From Adineta steineri (Eukaryota; Rotifera; Eurotatoria; Adinetida; Adinetidae): a DNA stretch of 64,000 nt. Of the stretch, positions 48,748 to 61,476 are shown one piece after another. The notes beneath the pieces were generated by a model that had not been told where the DNA came from, searched no databases, and saw nothing but the letters and a program-made list of their open reading frames with translations. Location: the NCBI GenBank assembly GCA_905250115.1, contig CAJNOI010000022.1, positions 1 to 64,000 of the forward strand, read 5' to 3'. The position numbers and the translations under genes were made by a program. Position 1 is the stretch's first letter. Each line of letters starts with the position of its first letter.

Positions 48748-49875
48748 TTAAAACCATGTCATATAAAAGTCTGGTTCGATGTCTTCCTTATTACTATTCA
48801 TTTCACGATAACGACCTTCCATTATTTTTTTAAATGTACCATCAGCATAATGTTTCCAACTAAATATCCAATGATGTGCAATAGCAAAAAGAACCATTTC
48901 TACACAAATTAATATATTTGATAATAAAATCTTTTCATCATCAACTGTAAATCCAGTTGTTGATCCATTACAATCTGCATTTGTTGTTGGATCACATGTT
49001 GTATTTCTTAAAACTTTAGCTTTAGCTAAACCAGTCATTATTACTGTTTGCCAAAAAATAAAAAAAACAATCAATTTAATTGCAATAAATTTTGGTAAAG
49101 GTTTAAATGGTTGTAATGCATCTTTTGTATTTTCATAAAATGCTATTAGAAAATATAGCGCTGCCGTTTGACTAAAATTAACAATAATTGTTATATATGG
49201 ATAACCTTTAGTAAAATCCCACTCTCCATTATCATAAACATTAGAAAGATTAAGTACAACTGCAATAGCCGAACATATTGGATTTATCCATGTATATTGT
49301 AGAAGACCAATTTTAAAATACCAAACCCAATGCATATGAGGTTTTGGTTTAATACAATGAAATGGAAATGGTAATTTAATATATTCTCGTGATAAAATAA
49401 CTTCTTCAACACCGCGATGACCACCAAGATATTTTGTTAATAATAAAAGAAAACAATAGATTATATACGATTCAAAACATGATTTTATAAACTCCATATA
49501 AATAGCTGACACAAAATATAAAAGTGCTATCCATGATGTTATAGCATAGAAAGGTACCATTGCTAAAATACGCATAATTCGTTTTTGTGATTGATGATGT
49601 GTTTTATTACGAAAATGATGAATTATTTGAACAACTGACATTCCTGTTGCTACAAGAGCAAATATACCTCCAATGATAGCAATAAGACCTTGTTCATGAA
49701 CGGGATCTTTATATTGTTGCCATTGTACAGGGTCATTTGAAGCCCAAATAACAATTAATGCAATTGCACAACAAAGTATAACAAATATTCCCCATGTTAC
49801 TTCATTTTTAATAATTCGTATGAATGTTTTCTTACTGAAGAAATTATTACAGCATGTACCAATCCTTGATATCAT
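48748..49875 (-). CDS. TMEM184: TMEM184 / OST-alpha family membrane protein
   Basis: Intronless, 375 residues, with about seven membrane segments. Characteristic motifs are MVPFYAITSWIALLY, YIIYCFLLLLTKYLGG, LLQYTWINPICSAIAVVLNL, YPYITIIVNFSQTAALYFLI and KLIVFFIFWQTVIMTGLAK. These are the signatures of the TMEM184/organic solute transporter alpha (DUF300) family. A Cys-rich N-terminus precedes TM1 and a charged tail follows the last helix. OST-alpha exports bile acids and steroids with a beta partner; TMEM184 members are less well defined and sit in plasma or endosomal membranes. The sequence fits TMEM184 better than OST-alpha because of the LLLLTKYLGG and TWINPI motifs. Confidence 0.85.
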   Translation of the reverse strand: MISRIGTCCNNFFSKKTFIRIIKNEVTWGIFVILCCAIALIVIWASNDPVQWQQYKDPVHEQGLIAIIGGIFALVATGMSVVQIIHHFRNKTHHQSQKRIMRILAMVPFYAITSWIALLYFVSAIYMEFIKSCFESYIIYCFLLLLTKYLGGHRGVEEVILSREYIKLPFPFHCIKPKPHMHWVWYFKIGLLQYTWINPICSAIAVVLNLSNVYDNGEWDFTKGYPYITIIVNFSQTAALYFLIAFYENTKDALQPFKPLPKFIAIKLIVFFIFWQTVIMTGLAKAKVLRNTTCDPTTNADCNGSTTGFTVDDEKILLSNILICVEMVLFAIAHHWIFSWKHYADGTFKKIMEGRYREMNSNKEDIEPDFYMTWF

Positions 49876-50439
49876 GTTCGTTGAATCTAATAAATAAAAC
49901 TAACCATTCGTAAAGAAACGAATAGAGAGACGTAATAAGTTACCTATAAATGTATGACTGTTTTTTTTCTTCTCGAATAATACAGTCAGCACGTGTATAA
50001 TATTTATCATAAAAAATAGGTTAAAACAACCATCATATATATTCATGATTAATATTTCTGTAGAGGAAAAAAATATATAACTAATGTATGATAAAGAAAC
50101 AAAATAAATAAAAAAAAACATGGTCATATTCGTACTTTTTACGAACGTCAACCATGTCATTATATTGACATAGTATGTTTCTTGTTGATCACCATTGCAT
50201 TATTTTTTATCAATTGTTTAATGCTATCGAATATGACTAATTTTCTAATGATTGAAAATAATTAATTCTTATATATTTGATCAGTTGAAAAAGAAAATTC
50301 TTAGATATTAGACGAAAAAGAATATTCACTTGACAGTGTATAATTTAGTTACTACGTCATACTGACTTATTTTTTTTAGCTTATAATGTAATAAAATTGT
50401 GAATTAAAAACAGATTAGAAAAAAAAATAGAAATAATTA
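49876..50439. other. Spacer between TMEM184 and PLCXD
   Basis: AT-rich spacer with no supportable gene. An open minus-strand frame at 49900-50160 has a biased hydrophobic composition and no family match. Confidence 0.45.
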
Positions 50440-51582
50440 TTATAGAGATGTAAGATTTTTATGATTAAGTTTAATAACAGTATCAGCAAATAATTGATCA
50501 GCAAAATCACAAATAACTACATTTACACCATTGATTAATGATGGATCACGTTGACGTAATGAAAGCCATTCAATTAATCTTCTATTTGTTTCTCTTGCAT
50601 GAGTTTCAAGTGAACTAAATGGATTATTTTGTATTGTAGCAGTATCAGGTGTTATTTGACCTTGTATAACATTAATACACGTTGTAGATCGAGGTACTGA
50701 AACTTTTTCATCAAGAAAAATAAATAAATTATCTGTTCGAGGTGTATTTGGCCATGGGGATTGACAAATCTATTTAATAAATAAGATCTTATTTTTTTCA
50801 ATATATATTCTACCTGAAAAAAATGTCCAATTCGATCCATATATGCTGAACATTGATCACGATTTCGTTCATAAAGTAATATAACTTGTTGTTGATTATT
50901 CCATAAATAATTCAATGTACATTCAAGAATTGTTTCAGCTGTTGTACAAATTTTTTTTCCAAATATTTCATGTATAAGTTCAATTAATTGTTCATGACCA
51001 CATTGATCATTAAAATCATAAAAATGATTAAAATCAAGTAGAATAATTTCTTTTGGATGTTTATTTAGAAATCCATTGATTTCTTCAAGACCCTCACGTA
51101 CTAACCCACCTAATAAACCATGTGTAAATGTAAATGGACTTTTTGAAGATAATTTCGAATCTGTTGTACGACAAACACGTAAATCAAAGTAACGAATACC
51201 AATATATAATTGTTCTTTTTTTCGATGAAATAAAAAAAGAATGATTTAATTTTAAAAAATCTTAGAAAAAAAATACCAGCAAAGGTTAAATTTTGTGTAA
51301 TACTCCAATTTTTAATAATAGGACTAATTAAAACATGAAGACGTCTTAAATTCGCATCCATATCCGGTCCAGCATGACGAGATAGATAAAAAGCAAATGA
51401 ATCATGTGTACCTATGAAAACAATATATTTATTCTAAAGATATGTTATTTGTTACCTGGAATAGCAATTTTTGTAATTGGTTCATTATGAAGTTCTCTCG
51501 GTAGATTTTTCATCCATTCCGTCGCATGTTTAACTTCGACTGTTAATTCTTCTTCGATTGATTGACAACAACAGGTAGTCAT
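50440..51582 (-). CDS. PLCXD: PI-PLC X domain-containing protein
   Basis: Four minus-strand exons (51456-51582, 51277-51411, 50814-51214, 50440-50769) join to 330 residues. The X-domain motifs are present: PGTHDSFAFYLSRHAGPD with the first catalytic His, GIRYFDLRVCR, and FTFTHGLLGG with the second His, followed by ILLDFNHFYDF. No Y, PH or C2 domain is present, as in the PLCXD1-3 group. These proteins may cleave phosphoinositides or related lipids; activity is inferred from the retained His pair. All introns are 44-62 bp. The N-terminus has CCCQ, a possible palmitoylation site. It lies head to tail with PXK, 235 bp from its stop. Confidence 0.9.
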
Positions 51583-51816
51583 AAGTTGTAAATACAATAA
51601 AAATTATTCTGGTATTTCTTTTATTTTAATTTAATATGTCATTGAATCACATTGAATGATATCCTTTTTTTTGAAAAAAAAATATAAAAGATGTGTATAT
51701 ATATATTCGCTATTGACTATAAACGAATAGATATATATAAAAAAAAGAGCACTTCACATACATTTCAGTAATAAAAAGAAAAAAGACCATAAAAAATATG
51801 CGCGTAATATATGTGT

Positions 51817-54249
51817 TTATTTGAATTTCGGTGCACTACGATCATTAGTTTTGGCTTTCTTTAGTTTAGCAGTACTAAAACTACCAATGTCACCTAATAA
51901 TTGTGAACGATCACCGCTAGCAGCAGCTGGAGGAGGAGGAGGTGCTGCCATAGTTAGTGGCGGTGGTGGTGGTGGTGGTGGCGGAGGAGGTCCTCCTACT
52001 GCCATTGGAGGTGGACGTGGTGCTGGTGGTGTTTGTGAAACTTCAGGTATATCAACACTTATATTTGGTGTTAAAATTCTTCTTGATGCTGATCTATCAG
52101 TAGATAATTGTAATGGATCGACACTAACTGAACGTTGTAAAAGTTCTGTAATAAAAAACAAATGTGAAATAGATAGATTTCCAATTTTCGAACATACTTG
52201 ATGAGCCTTGTGGATTTGTATTTGCATCGAAAGTTTGTCCAAGTGCTTTTAACTATGAAATAAACATTTAATTTTAATATTACTATTAAGATTTACAGAC
52301 TTGTTTTTCTTTACGTCGTCGAAGTCTTTCTTCATCAGACATAAGATGATTTGTAAGTTTTGTACGACGTTGCGCATTTTTGATCTAAATATAAATAATA
52401 TTAAACCTATTTTTTCGTATTCTGAAAGAGAAATTTACTGCAGTTTGTTCGCCTTGTAATCTATTTTGTGCCGCTCGCTTAATTTGTTCAAATGCGTCTT
52501 TTGCTTTTGGACTTAATTTGATCTGGAATCGTTCATTATTATTCAAAGTTGGTACTTGAAAGAAACTTTAGAACGAAAAAAAATTGAATATAAAAAAATT
52601 TCAATGAATTCTTACGAATCATCTAAAAGTTGTTGAATTGTTGGTAAATCTCCTGTTGGTGCAAAAATTGTCAAAAGAACATGTTGAACTGGTATTGGTA
52701 CTGAATTAGGAAATTGTATAGTAACACTTGTTGGACATTCATTTCCCGTTGATAATTCATATAAAATTCGACCGAAAGCATAAACATCACATTGTTCAAG
52801 TGTCTAAAAATAAAAACATTAGAAAATTCGATAGTTTCTCTCTAGTTTCTTTTCTCATACATGAATTTGTTTTAGATTGCATGTATAACAACGATATTTC
52901 GATGATATACCAGTAATTGCATTAGCAATATCAAGTAATTTAATTGGTAAAGCTTGTTCGAGATCAAAGATAATATTCCCTGAATGTAAATGTCCATAAG
53001 CAAGACCATTGTCATATAAAAAATGCAATCCTTCTAAGATTAAACGACCAAATTGTTTAATTTGGTTCACATCACAACCTCGAGTCGCTGTTTTTCGACC
53101 GTATCGTTTCCAATATGCACCATTTATTGGTTTTGTCTATAAATAATCATTCAAAATTAAGAGAATAAAAAAGTATTTGTTATCTTTTTGTATACCTGAT
53201 GTATATAATCTTTTAATGAACCTTTATTATAGAATCGATATACACTAAGTGTACCATTTTCATTAGCATAAATATCATCAATTGGAACAAGAAGTGGATG
53301 CTAGAATAAGATTGTTGTATATCATCATGAAAGAGTATGATATAAAAATAATAGAATACTAACAGAAATTGATTTTAATAATTTTAAACAATTGGTAATC
53401 TCTTTTTCTCCAAATGCTTTATCTAATCCATAATGACACTAAAAAAATCAATTATTTATGTAAATATCGATTCAAAATTACATATATACCCATGATAAAA
53501 GATAACGATCATCTTTTGGTGATCCAGTTTTTGTTGCTAGGAAATAACTTTTATTATAACGCCATCCTAAAATAATAGAAAATGATTTCAATATAAATAA
53601 ATAGATAAATAAATCTACCAAAATCATGAAGTTGTTCAACAATTTGATACATATTATTAGTTGAACGAATAAACATCGATACGGCTTGTAAGGCTAATTC
53701 TGTATGAAATATTTTGTTAATTAATAATATTACTTTTTCAATAAATACCTGAATAGTTTAATGTATGATTTTCTGGATCAAGAAAACGTTGTACAACTAA
53801 TGAATTACATAATTCAAATTGTTGAACAAGTGTATCGAGAAATAGCTATAGAGATAGATTATTTAATAAATAAATCAATTCTTTTAAATTCTCACATACT
53901 TGAAGACCTTTTTGTCTTTCAGCCATAAATGTTCGATCAGTTCTTCCAAGAAGTTTCTTTTTAGGTAAGTCCAGATCAAAACCAAATTCTTTTAAAATAT
54001 TATTGAGATCGTCAAATTCTCTAAAACGTCGAATTACAAGCCATGAACTTGTTGGATCATGTAAAGCACGTATAACTCGAATAGAATATTCCTAATTTTA
54101 GATTTATGATTAAAAAGAAATTTTTTTTTTCTATTCTTAATTACCCCATGTCCATCAACAAGTTGTGAAGTTTCAATCATACATGTTAGTGGTAATGTAT
54201 CATCTGCTTGTTCATCAGTGATTATTTTAGGTATAATTGGTCTTGCCAT
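51817..54249 (-). CDS. PXK: PX domain-containing kinase-like protein (PXK)
   Basis: Thirteen minus-strand exons: 54145-54249, 53900-54091, 53749-53845, 53619-53699, 53490-53566, 53364-53438, 53196-53300, 52861-53136, 52616-52803, 52439-52565, 52301-52384, 52198-52252, 51817-52145. They join in frame to 596 residues. In order: a PX domain (EYSIRVIRAL, WLVIRRFREF, LPKKKLLGR); a kinase-like domain with the catalytic loop reading YGHLHSGNIIFD and LLDIANAI in place of DFG, so probably a pseudokinase; an Arg-rich coiled segment; a Pro-rich stretch with 11 consecutive Pro; and a C-terminal WH2-like actin-binding motif (QLLGDIGSF..LKKAKTND). PXK binds phosphoinositides and acts in receptor endocytosis and trafficking. 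Length matches the vertebrate protein (about 580). Confidence 0.92.
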
Positions 54250-54453
54250 TAGACAATATCTTTGTATTATTTTATTATGAAATATAAAACGAGCAAGTTC
54301 ACTTACTCACTTTTCTTTTCTTTTTCTTCTTCTTTTGTTTTATCTATTGTTTGCTGTTCGTGTGCACTTTTCGAAAAAAAAAGTGAGAAAAAAGAACTAT
54401 ATAACAACGGAGATAAGAATTGATATGCACACAATTTTAGTGTTTATGTATGT

Positions 54454-54553
54454 NNNNNNNNNNNNNNNNNNNNNNNNNNNNNNNNNNNNNNNNNNNNNNN
54501 NNNNNNNNNNNNNNNNNNNNNNNNNNNNNNNNNNNNNNNNNNNNNNNNNNNNN
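54454..54553. other. Assembly gap of 100 N
   Basis: Exactly 100 N, the usual placeholder for a gap of unknown size. It cuts the MAP kinase gene after its ADFG motif. The missing C-terminal lobe (over 200 residues) cannot fit in the 204 bp left between the gap and PXK, so the real gap must be larger. Confidence 0.95.
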
Positions 54554-55161
54554 ACCAAAATCAGCTATTTTTAAATTACATGATTGACTAACAAGAATAT
54601 TCGATGGTTTAAGGTCTCGATGAATCTAATCGAAAAAAAAATTGAAATGAAAATATATTTTTTTGTCCCTCTTTAATCTTACAATTCCAGCTTGATGAAT
54701 AAAAGCAAGACCGTTTAAAATTTGATAAGCAAAATATTTTATATGATCATTAGTTAATATTTGATTTGATTCAAGTACACGTTTTAAATCAGTATCCATA
54801 TAATCAAATACAATATAAACATCTTTTGTATGATTTAAATCAAGAAAAACATCACGAATTGTTATTATATTTTCATGATTAATAAGATGACGTAAAATTT
54901 TTATTTCACGATATGTTCGCATACCAATAAGAAAATGTTCAAATACATTAACGATTTTTTTAATTGCTACATTTGTACCCGTTTTACGATGACGTGCAAG
55001 ACATACAACACCATATGCACCATTACCTTATAAAAAATATGATTAAAATTTAAATAAATAAATAAAAAGATTCAAATACCGATATTTTTTATTGGTTCAT
55101 ATTTATTATCATGAAAATCAAAACTAACATCGAAATATTGTTTATCTAATTTTTCATTCAT
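54554..55161 (-). CDS. MAP kinase, ERK5-like, truncated by gap
   Basis: Three minus-strand exons before the gap: 55080-55161, 54683-55026 and 54554-54625 (cut by N). The N-terminus has YFDVSFDFHDNKYEPIKNIG, then the ATP loop GNGAYGVVCLA, the catalytic Lys in NVAIKKI, the Glu in YREIKIL, DTDLKRVLE, the catalytic loop IHRDLKPSNILV and finally LKIADFG. The segment DVSFD just before the kinase domain and the DLK-type common spacing resemble ERK5/MAPK7. The activation loop (TEY or other) and the C-terminal extension are in or beyond the gap, so ERK5 against ERK1/2 or NLK cannot be settled. MAP kinases phosphorylate Ser/Thr-Pro sites downstream of MAP2Ks. Confidence 0.85.
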
Positions 55162-56299
55162 AATCTAAAAAAAGAAGAAAAAATAGAATTGAGTTTTATT
55201 TTTGTATGTGTTTTAATGCGATGCAATCCTTTAATCCTTTATTTTAATAAAATGAATCATATTAAGTCTTATAGTACTAACAAATTCATAGACTCTTTTA
55301 TAATATAATGCAAAAAGAAAGAACGAAAAACGCAAATTCAATGATCCATATCATATCATTTTACTAAATAGAACCTTTGATAAAAGTACATCAAAATAAA
55401 TAACAAAATAATATATTAATAAATTTGTTCTTGTCACTTGATTGACTGGAAAAAAGATATATATGTTATATGACATATTTCGTAGCATGTTTAAAAATAA
55501 ATTTATATTAACTAACAAAATGACTGTGTGATAATTCTTTCCATAATCTATTCAAAAGTTAGATGTATAAAGAATGAATTGTTTATAGAACTTTGCAGAA
55601 ATATCTTAAATAAGATAATGTCATAATATATTTGAAAATGAATGTTAGTATAATGTTTGATTATTTGTTTTAGGAAAGAAAATATGAACATTTTCGAAAT
55701 ATTTCTTATTGTTATTGAATTATACAGAAAATAAGTAAGAAGAAATAAACATCAGACATAATGAGAATGCGATCTCATTTAATCCATATGAATTAGAAAA
55801 GTTTTTTCTTGTTAGATAAATATGAATCTATCTTAATAATACACAGATGATCATTTCTTGAAATATGTATATTTAAAGATATATAGAAGAAAAAAAAAGA
55901 CAAGATTCGCTTATACACACACACACAGAAATAAAGAAGAAATAATGTACATCATACAAAGAACATACACATACATATATAAAGATGCACTTTTTTATTT
56001 ATTTTTCTACCAAAATGTTGTTAATTTCTTTGGAAGACTCGTCGCACAGAAATCATTTTTTTTATTTTTTGGAAATGAGAGAGAAAAAAACGACGAAATT
56101 CTTCTTTTTTTTTTCATTATCACTGTTTTCGCCCGCACACACATGAAGAAATATTCTACAGAGTAAAAAAAGAAGACGAACAAAGACATACACACTAAAA
56201 AAAAGAAGAAAGAGAGAAAGGAAAGAACGAACATAAACTAGGGAAATAAAATGAGATTTTTCTTATCAGAAAATGTATATGTGTGTGCGGATATTCATT
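55162..56299. other. Intergenic spacer
   Basis: No supportable gene. AT-rich, with a CA microsatellite (cacacacacaca at about 55916-55926) and a purine-rich block at about 56160-56230. Upstream region of the MAP kinase and 3' region of SSDP. Confidence 0.5.
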
Positions 56300-59000
56300 T
56301 TAACCAATCGAACCAAAATGACTATAATCATCATTATTTGAATTATTAGGTGTTTTATCAAATTTTTTAACTTCTTCTTGCATTGATTCTTTTAATTTTA
56401 ATATAGCATTTGTATCATTACTTGGATCTTCAGCATAATTAAAATTTGCTGCATCCGGTGGCGGTGGTGGTGGTGGTTGTTGTTGTTGCTGTTGTTGTTG
56501 ATTTTGTTGTTGTTGTTGTTGATTCGGTGATTGTTTCATTTGTTGATCATAATCTCCTAAAAAATTTTATTAAGAAGAAGATTATCTTAGACTATAAATA
56601 AAATAATTTACCATTTATTGAACCATGATGTATCATTTCAGGTGGAATATGAGCTAGATGTGGATCATGATACTAGAAATATAAAATATTAGATATAAAA
56701 TACTTTTTTTGTAGAATAATTCTACCATTGGATTCGGTCCTGGACCCATTCCAGTAGGCATATTACGCATACCATACGATTGCATTTCTCCACTATTTGA
56801 ATCTAAATAAAAAAATATTTGGATAATTAACTCGTGATGATGTATTGTTTTCAAAATAATTATAAAATAAAGTTTGTCTGAAAACTTGATGGCACAGTCT
56901 AACAGAAGATGAATCTAATCCCTTTAGATTTGTTATGTTTGAACAGAAACTTAGTATTGTTGATCTGGTGCGAATAATACTATTAAAACATAAGAAATGA
57001 CTTATCAATTCAACCCTCTCTTTATTATACATGATGAATTAATACGTATTTATATAAACTATTAACAGAGCAACAACAAGCTGTTCTAGAGAGTGTTATT
57101 ACTTTTCTTATCGTTTTTTCTTCTTCTAAATATTCATAATCAATACGATCTATCACAATCAACGAAGCTTCTTTCACTAACATAACAAGCAGTTCAATGA
57201 TAGGATACCTCTTTGATTCTCCCAGTTGATTAGACTTTACAAGATTCTAGTTTAAAAAGCGTTTTAAGAAATAAGACTCTTTTCTTCACTCATTTAAATC
57301 GATCATTAGCATATAATTTGCATAGATATGATAAAAAAATGTCGAATAATTAAATTATAATTGACTTTTACTTCGAAATATCACTTTCTGAATCCAAAAT
57401 GGATCAATTCTGATTCAGTCTTTCACTACCAGATTTTAGATTTTGCTATGATTGGTTAGTATAACATAATATCATACTTTTGTCTCAATTTATCAGTGAC
57501 AGAACTAGTCCACTGTTCGAATAAGAAGATATTCATATTGAAAAAATTTCCTATATAAAAGATTTACTGTATCTATGTTTTCGAAAGACAAACCTTGGGG
57601 ACTTGGCATCATTGTTGGTGTAGTCGGAGCATGAGTTGGAGGACAAGGAGTCTAAAATATTCATTATAGATTCATTTTATAAGATTATAGAAAAAAAAAA
57701 TACATACTCCATAAGGAGCAGGTGATGACGAAGAATAACCAACCTATATAGACAGATACACAGAATCAATAGAAGAAAAATAACAATCATTCATTATTCT
57801 TTACCCCTGGTGAATTTGTCATATACATTCTTGGTCCAGATTGATTAATTGATGGTGACATACCTTGTGGTCGATATGTATTTGATAATGGTCCACCAGG
57901 ACCAGGATGACCAATTGGATTAGTTGGCATTCGAGCACCTGGAGATGGCATTCTTAAACCTAAATAAAATGTCTTTATTTGTATATTCTACAAAAAAGAA
58001 CTAAAAATATACATACCATTTCGACCACCATCCATTTGTGGTGGCATTACTGGTCCAACCTAAAATATTTTAACGTAAAATTTCTGAATTCTTATGATTA
58101 TTGGTATCTTACTGGATAATCTGGTTGAGATGGCATACGAACAAGTGAACGTAGTGGAGGATTTCCATAACGAGGATACTAAAAAATAAATCTTAATATT
58201 TCAATAAATATACAAATTAATCATTTTACCTGATTCATCATTTGTGGTCCTTGTGGCTATAAAAAAAGAATAAAATAAAATTGATTCATTTGTAAATTAG
58301 AAGTATCTTACAGGAAAAAATGGGACATTTGGATTATGCATTCCTTCATTTACATTCATAGGCATTGGTGGTGGACCATTTGGATTTGGATTTGGCTATA
58401 TAATAAAATAACATACAAAATTTTAATAAGAAAATTCTTAAATTACTTGAGGAGGCATGCCATTTGCATTAATAAATCCCTGTAAAGAAAAACAGATCAT
58501 ATTTTAAATAAAAAATAAATGATTATCTTTATTTCATACATAATCATGAAAAGCTTTAGCTTCTTCTGAATGTGGATGTTGTTCTCGACGTTCAGGGGCT
58601 GCACTATATAAATCCCAAAAAACACTAGACAAAAAAAGGAAAATATTTTTAATGGAAAAATTCTATTGAAATGCTTTCTTACCACCACCAACTAAGTAAA
58701 AATCCAGGTGGTTCACCAAGTGACATTTTATTTGGTTCCCATTTCATCTTTACGAGAAAAAAAAGGTTAACAATTACATTGATATTGAAGAAAATAATTC
58801 TCATCTTACATCCGCACAAAATCCCTGAGCAGCTTTTGATGCACCAATATGATATAAATATTCGTATACATAAAGATTTAATCTATACAGATAATAAACA
58901 AATCATCGTTTATTTTTCTTAATATAAAAAATTGATATACGAACTTCTCTTTAGCATGAATATCAGATGGAGCATTGAGAGTTTTATTTTTTCCGTACAT
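56300..59000 (-). CDS. SSBP: Single-stranded DNA-binding protein (SSDP/SSBP), LisH type
   Basis: Fifteen minus-strand exons: 58945-59000, 58810-58882, 58683-58747, 58540-58624, 58447-58479, 58312-58395, 58230-58256, 58113-58178, 58017-58059, 57805-57959, 57708-57743, 57594-57651, 56726-56802, 56612-56672, 56300-56556. The N-terminus holds the LisH/FORWARD region ([55 protein letters not shown]). The long remainder is rich in Pro, Gly and Met ([22 protein letters not shown]). The last exon has a Gln run interrupted by Asn and then seven Pro. SSDP proteins bind LDB1/Chip and stabilise LIM-homeodomain transcription complexes in the nucleus. All exons join in frame. The 791-bp intron 56803-57593 is by far the longest. 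Confidence 0.9.
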
Positions 59001-61476
59001 AATTAGATTCGTTTTTATTTATGAATAAGTTCACTTTGGATAAACATTTGATAGGAAAGAAAAAAAAGTTCTATCTAAATAGAGATTGATTGATTTGCTG
59101 TTAATAAATTCTGTCAAGTAGATACCATTGTTCCGTTTTGTAGACCTTTAATGTTTTTTATTTGTAAAAATAAGAACTATTAGAAGAAAATATAAATAAT
59201 GAAGATTTTCAAATGATATTTTTTTTCATCTAAAAAATATTTGTTTTCAAAAAAATTAAAAAGTTTTATTTTGAAAGGTTCAAGAAGAATTTCTTATAGG
59301 TCAAAAATTTTCGACCAATCAAAATCTCGGCATTAATGAATCATATCATACATTTGACTTATCTTCGATGATCAGTTCGTATCCTGTGCAATGATATTGG
59401 ATCAACTTCTTAACTTTGTCCGTTCGCGTGTCTATTGGGTAAGTTATATTAATTGTAATTTAATCAAAGAATTATCAGTATTTTTCTAAATGAAGACAGA
59501 TGAAGCGAATTATCATAGTAAAAGAAGAATCACTTATCTATTTTATAATGACAGGTGTATGAAAAATAGTATAGATTATGTATTTAAAATTAATGTCAAT
59601 GTGTGTAATCTCAATAAATCAATAAAGATAGTAGCTAGGTACCTGTGATTTTTAGTAGCCGATAGATAAAAGTTTCGGATATCTTTTTCTCTTGTAATAT
59701 ACAAATCGAAATTGTAGGAACATGTATAAGTACAGTTTGTTATTGTAATAAATATTTTTTTATATTCTCCTGTTGAATCAATCAAATCATGTATTTACTT
59801 TCTAAAATGTGAGAGAATTCTATTGACGTAGACGATTATTGAACAATTTTGTCACATATTATCAAAGGAAAAAGTGTCCTGTGTTCTTTTCTTTCAGCTG
59901 CTAGTACCTGCATATAAGTAGTGACTGAGATTATGACATTATTTAACTCTTCTTATATATACAATCCAAAATAAGTGTTTAGATAAAAATATTTATCTAT
60001 GTGTTGTAATTACAGATCTAAATTGACATAGTTAACCTGGATAGGCTCGATTGAATGAAAAAAAATGTCTTCTATTATCTAATTTTCATGCTCTGACAGA
60101 TGTTTCATTGTTGCAAGATTAGTGCACATCTTCTCTACTATCAACTTGCGTCTACTGAAGTGTTTATCGAATTTTAAATACTTAAATAGCATTGTTCTTT
60201 TTTCATACAATGCCGGATAAACAAAATCAAATCATATCTTTTTCAAAGTTAAAAACAAAAAAAAATAATAATAGCTCTGAATATTACGAGTACTGTATAA
60301 GGGATGAGGAATATTCAGTAAGGCAGGCAATTTCTTTTGAAGAATAAAGTATACATTTATGTATCAAATCTTATATTGCTCTATACTGAGCCTGAAATCG
60401 TCACATGTACATAAGAAAAAATTAAAGTACAAAGACTTTCTTTGAGCTCGAATAGTTTTATTTCTTCTTGAACTATCTTTTTAACTGTTAAAAAATGTTC
60501 ATCTAATTCGCTATCCGAAGTAATTCGTTTACAAAATTGAGTCTATCCTAGAGTAAAATCGTGCCGCTGCCTACGATACAATTTTGTACAGAGAACAATT
60601 TATTTGCTAAGTAAATCGAAAGATCCTCGATGAAAAAAAACTAATTGCTAAGGGTGAATATTAATATTCGAGTAATTTATTTTCTCAGTAAGTTAATAAA
60701 TTAAAATCATAGTAATAAACTACATTTGATCGGTAAAAAATTTCATTATTAAGTAATTTATTATAAAGACAAAGTAATTCTAAAATGTCAAATCAAAGTT
60801 TCTGTACTTCTAGGGTGTGGGTATAGGTATCATATTTATATTACATTCACACCCACACCCTCACCTTCAGCTACAGCTCCCTCAGGACGACCAAAAAAGC
60901 TTTATTGATACAATAACTATGCAGTTAAATTTTTCATTTAGTTCTTCACCACTCTTCGCTAAACAAAATTCATATAATTACTTATTAGTTTATAATAATT
61001 TATATAGAAAATTATATTTTTTTACTTAGTATTTATTTAAAACTACTTCGCATTTGAATATGAGTCATTTGTATATATAAATATAAATAAGTACGAATTT
61101 ATTATAAGAAAATGAGATAATGCATACGTTATTTTTCACAAAGACATGCATATATTTTTTGAGGTGGGTACAACCAACTGAGAACATATGATTGAGTTTA
61201 ATAGATTTTCAGCTGGTTTTTGAGGGAGAAAAAAACATAATTACGCATTTTTTATTCATGTGATAAGCTCATTTTAATTCCAAAGTAAAAGTCTACTTTG
61301 CCCTAGGTAGTAACATCGCCATAGAATCTGTTATTTTTACCTTTAAAAGATAACATTCTACTCTTCAACAAAAATACTGATAATTCTCTGAATCATTGAA
61401 TTTTTATCTTTTGACGAATTAAAAAAAACAATAATTTTAGATTATACTATTAATTATTTTATTAATAATTAAAAAA
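59001..61476. other. 2.5-kb gene-free region
   Basis: Upstream of both SSDP (minus) and the phosphatase (plus). It contains the telomere-like inverted repeat at 60812-60861. No supportable gene or RNA; otherwise AT-rich. Confidence 0.5.
60812..60861. repeat. TGTGGG-like perfect inverted repeat
   Basis: agggtgtgggt (60812-60822) and acccacaccct (60851-60861) are perfect 11-bp inverted copies separated by 28 bp. It has the same orientation (G-rich first) as the structures at 19611 and 24192. Confidence 0.65.

Noticed and set aside
49900..50160. Hydrophobic minus-strand frame upstream of TMEM184
   Set aside because: Biased Ile/Phe composition, no family motif, and TMEM184 has its own complete start.
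51821..52201. Gly-rich open frame opposite PXK
   Set aside because: It is the antisense of the poly-Pro/Ala segment of PXK, which joins in frame with twelve other exons.
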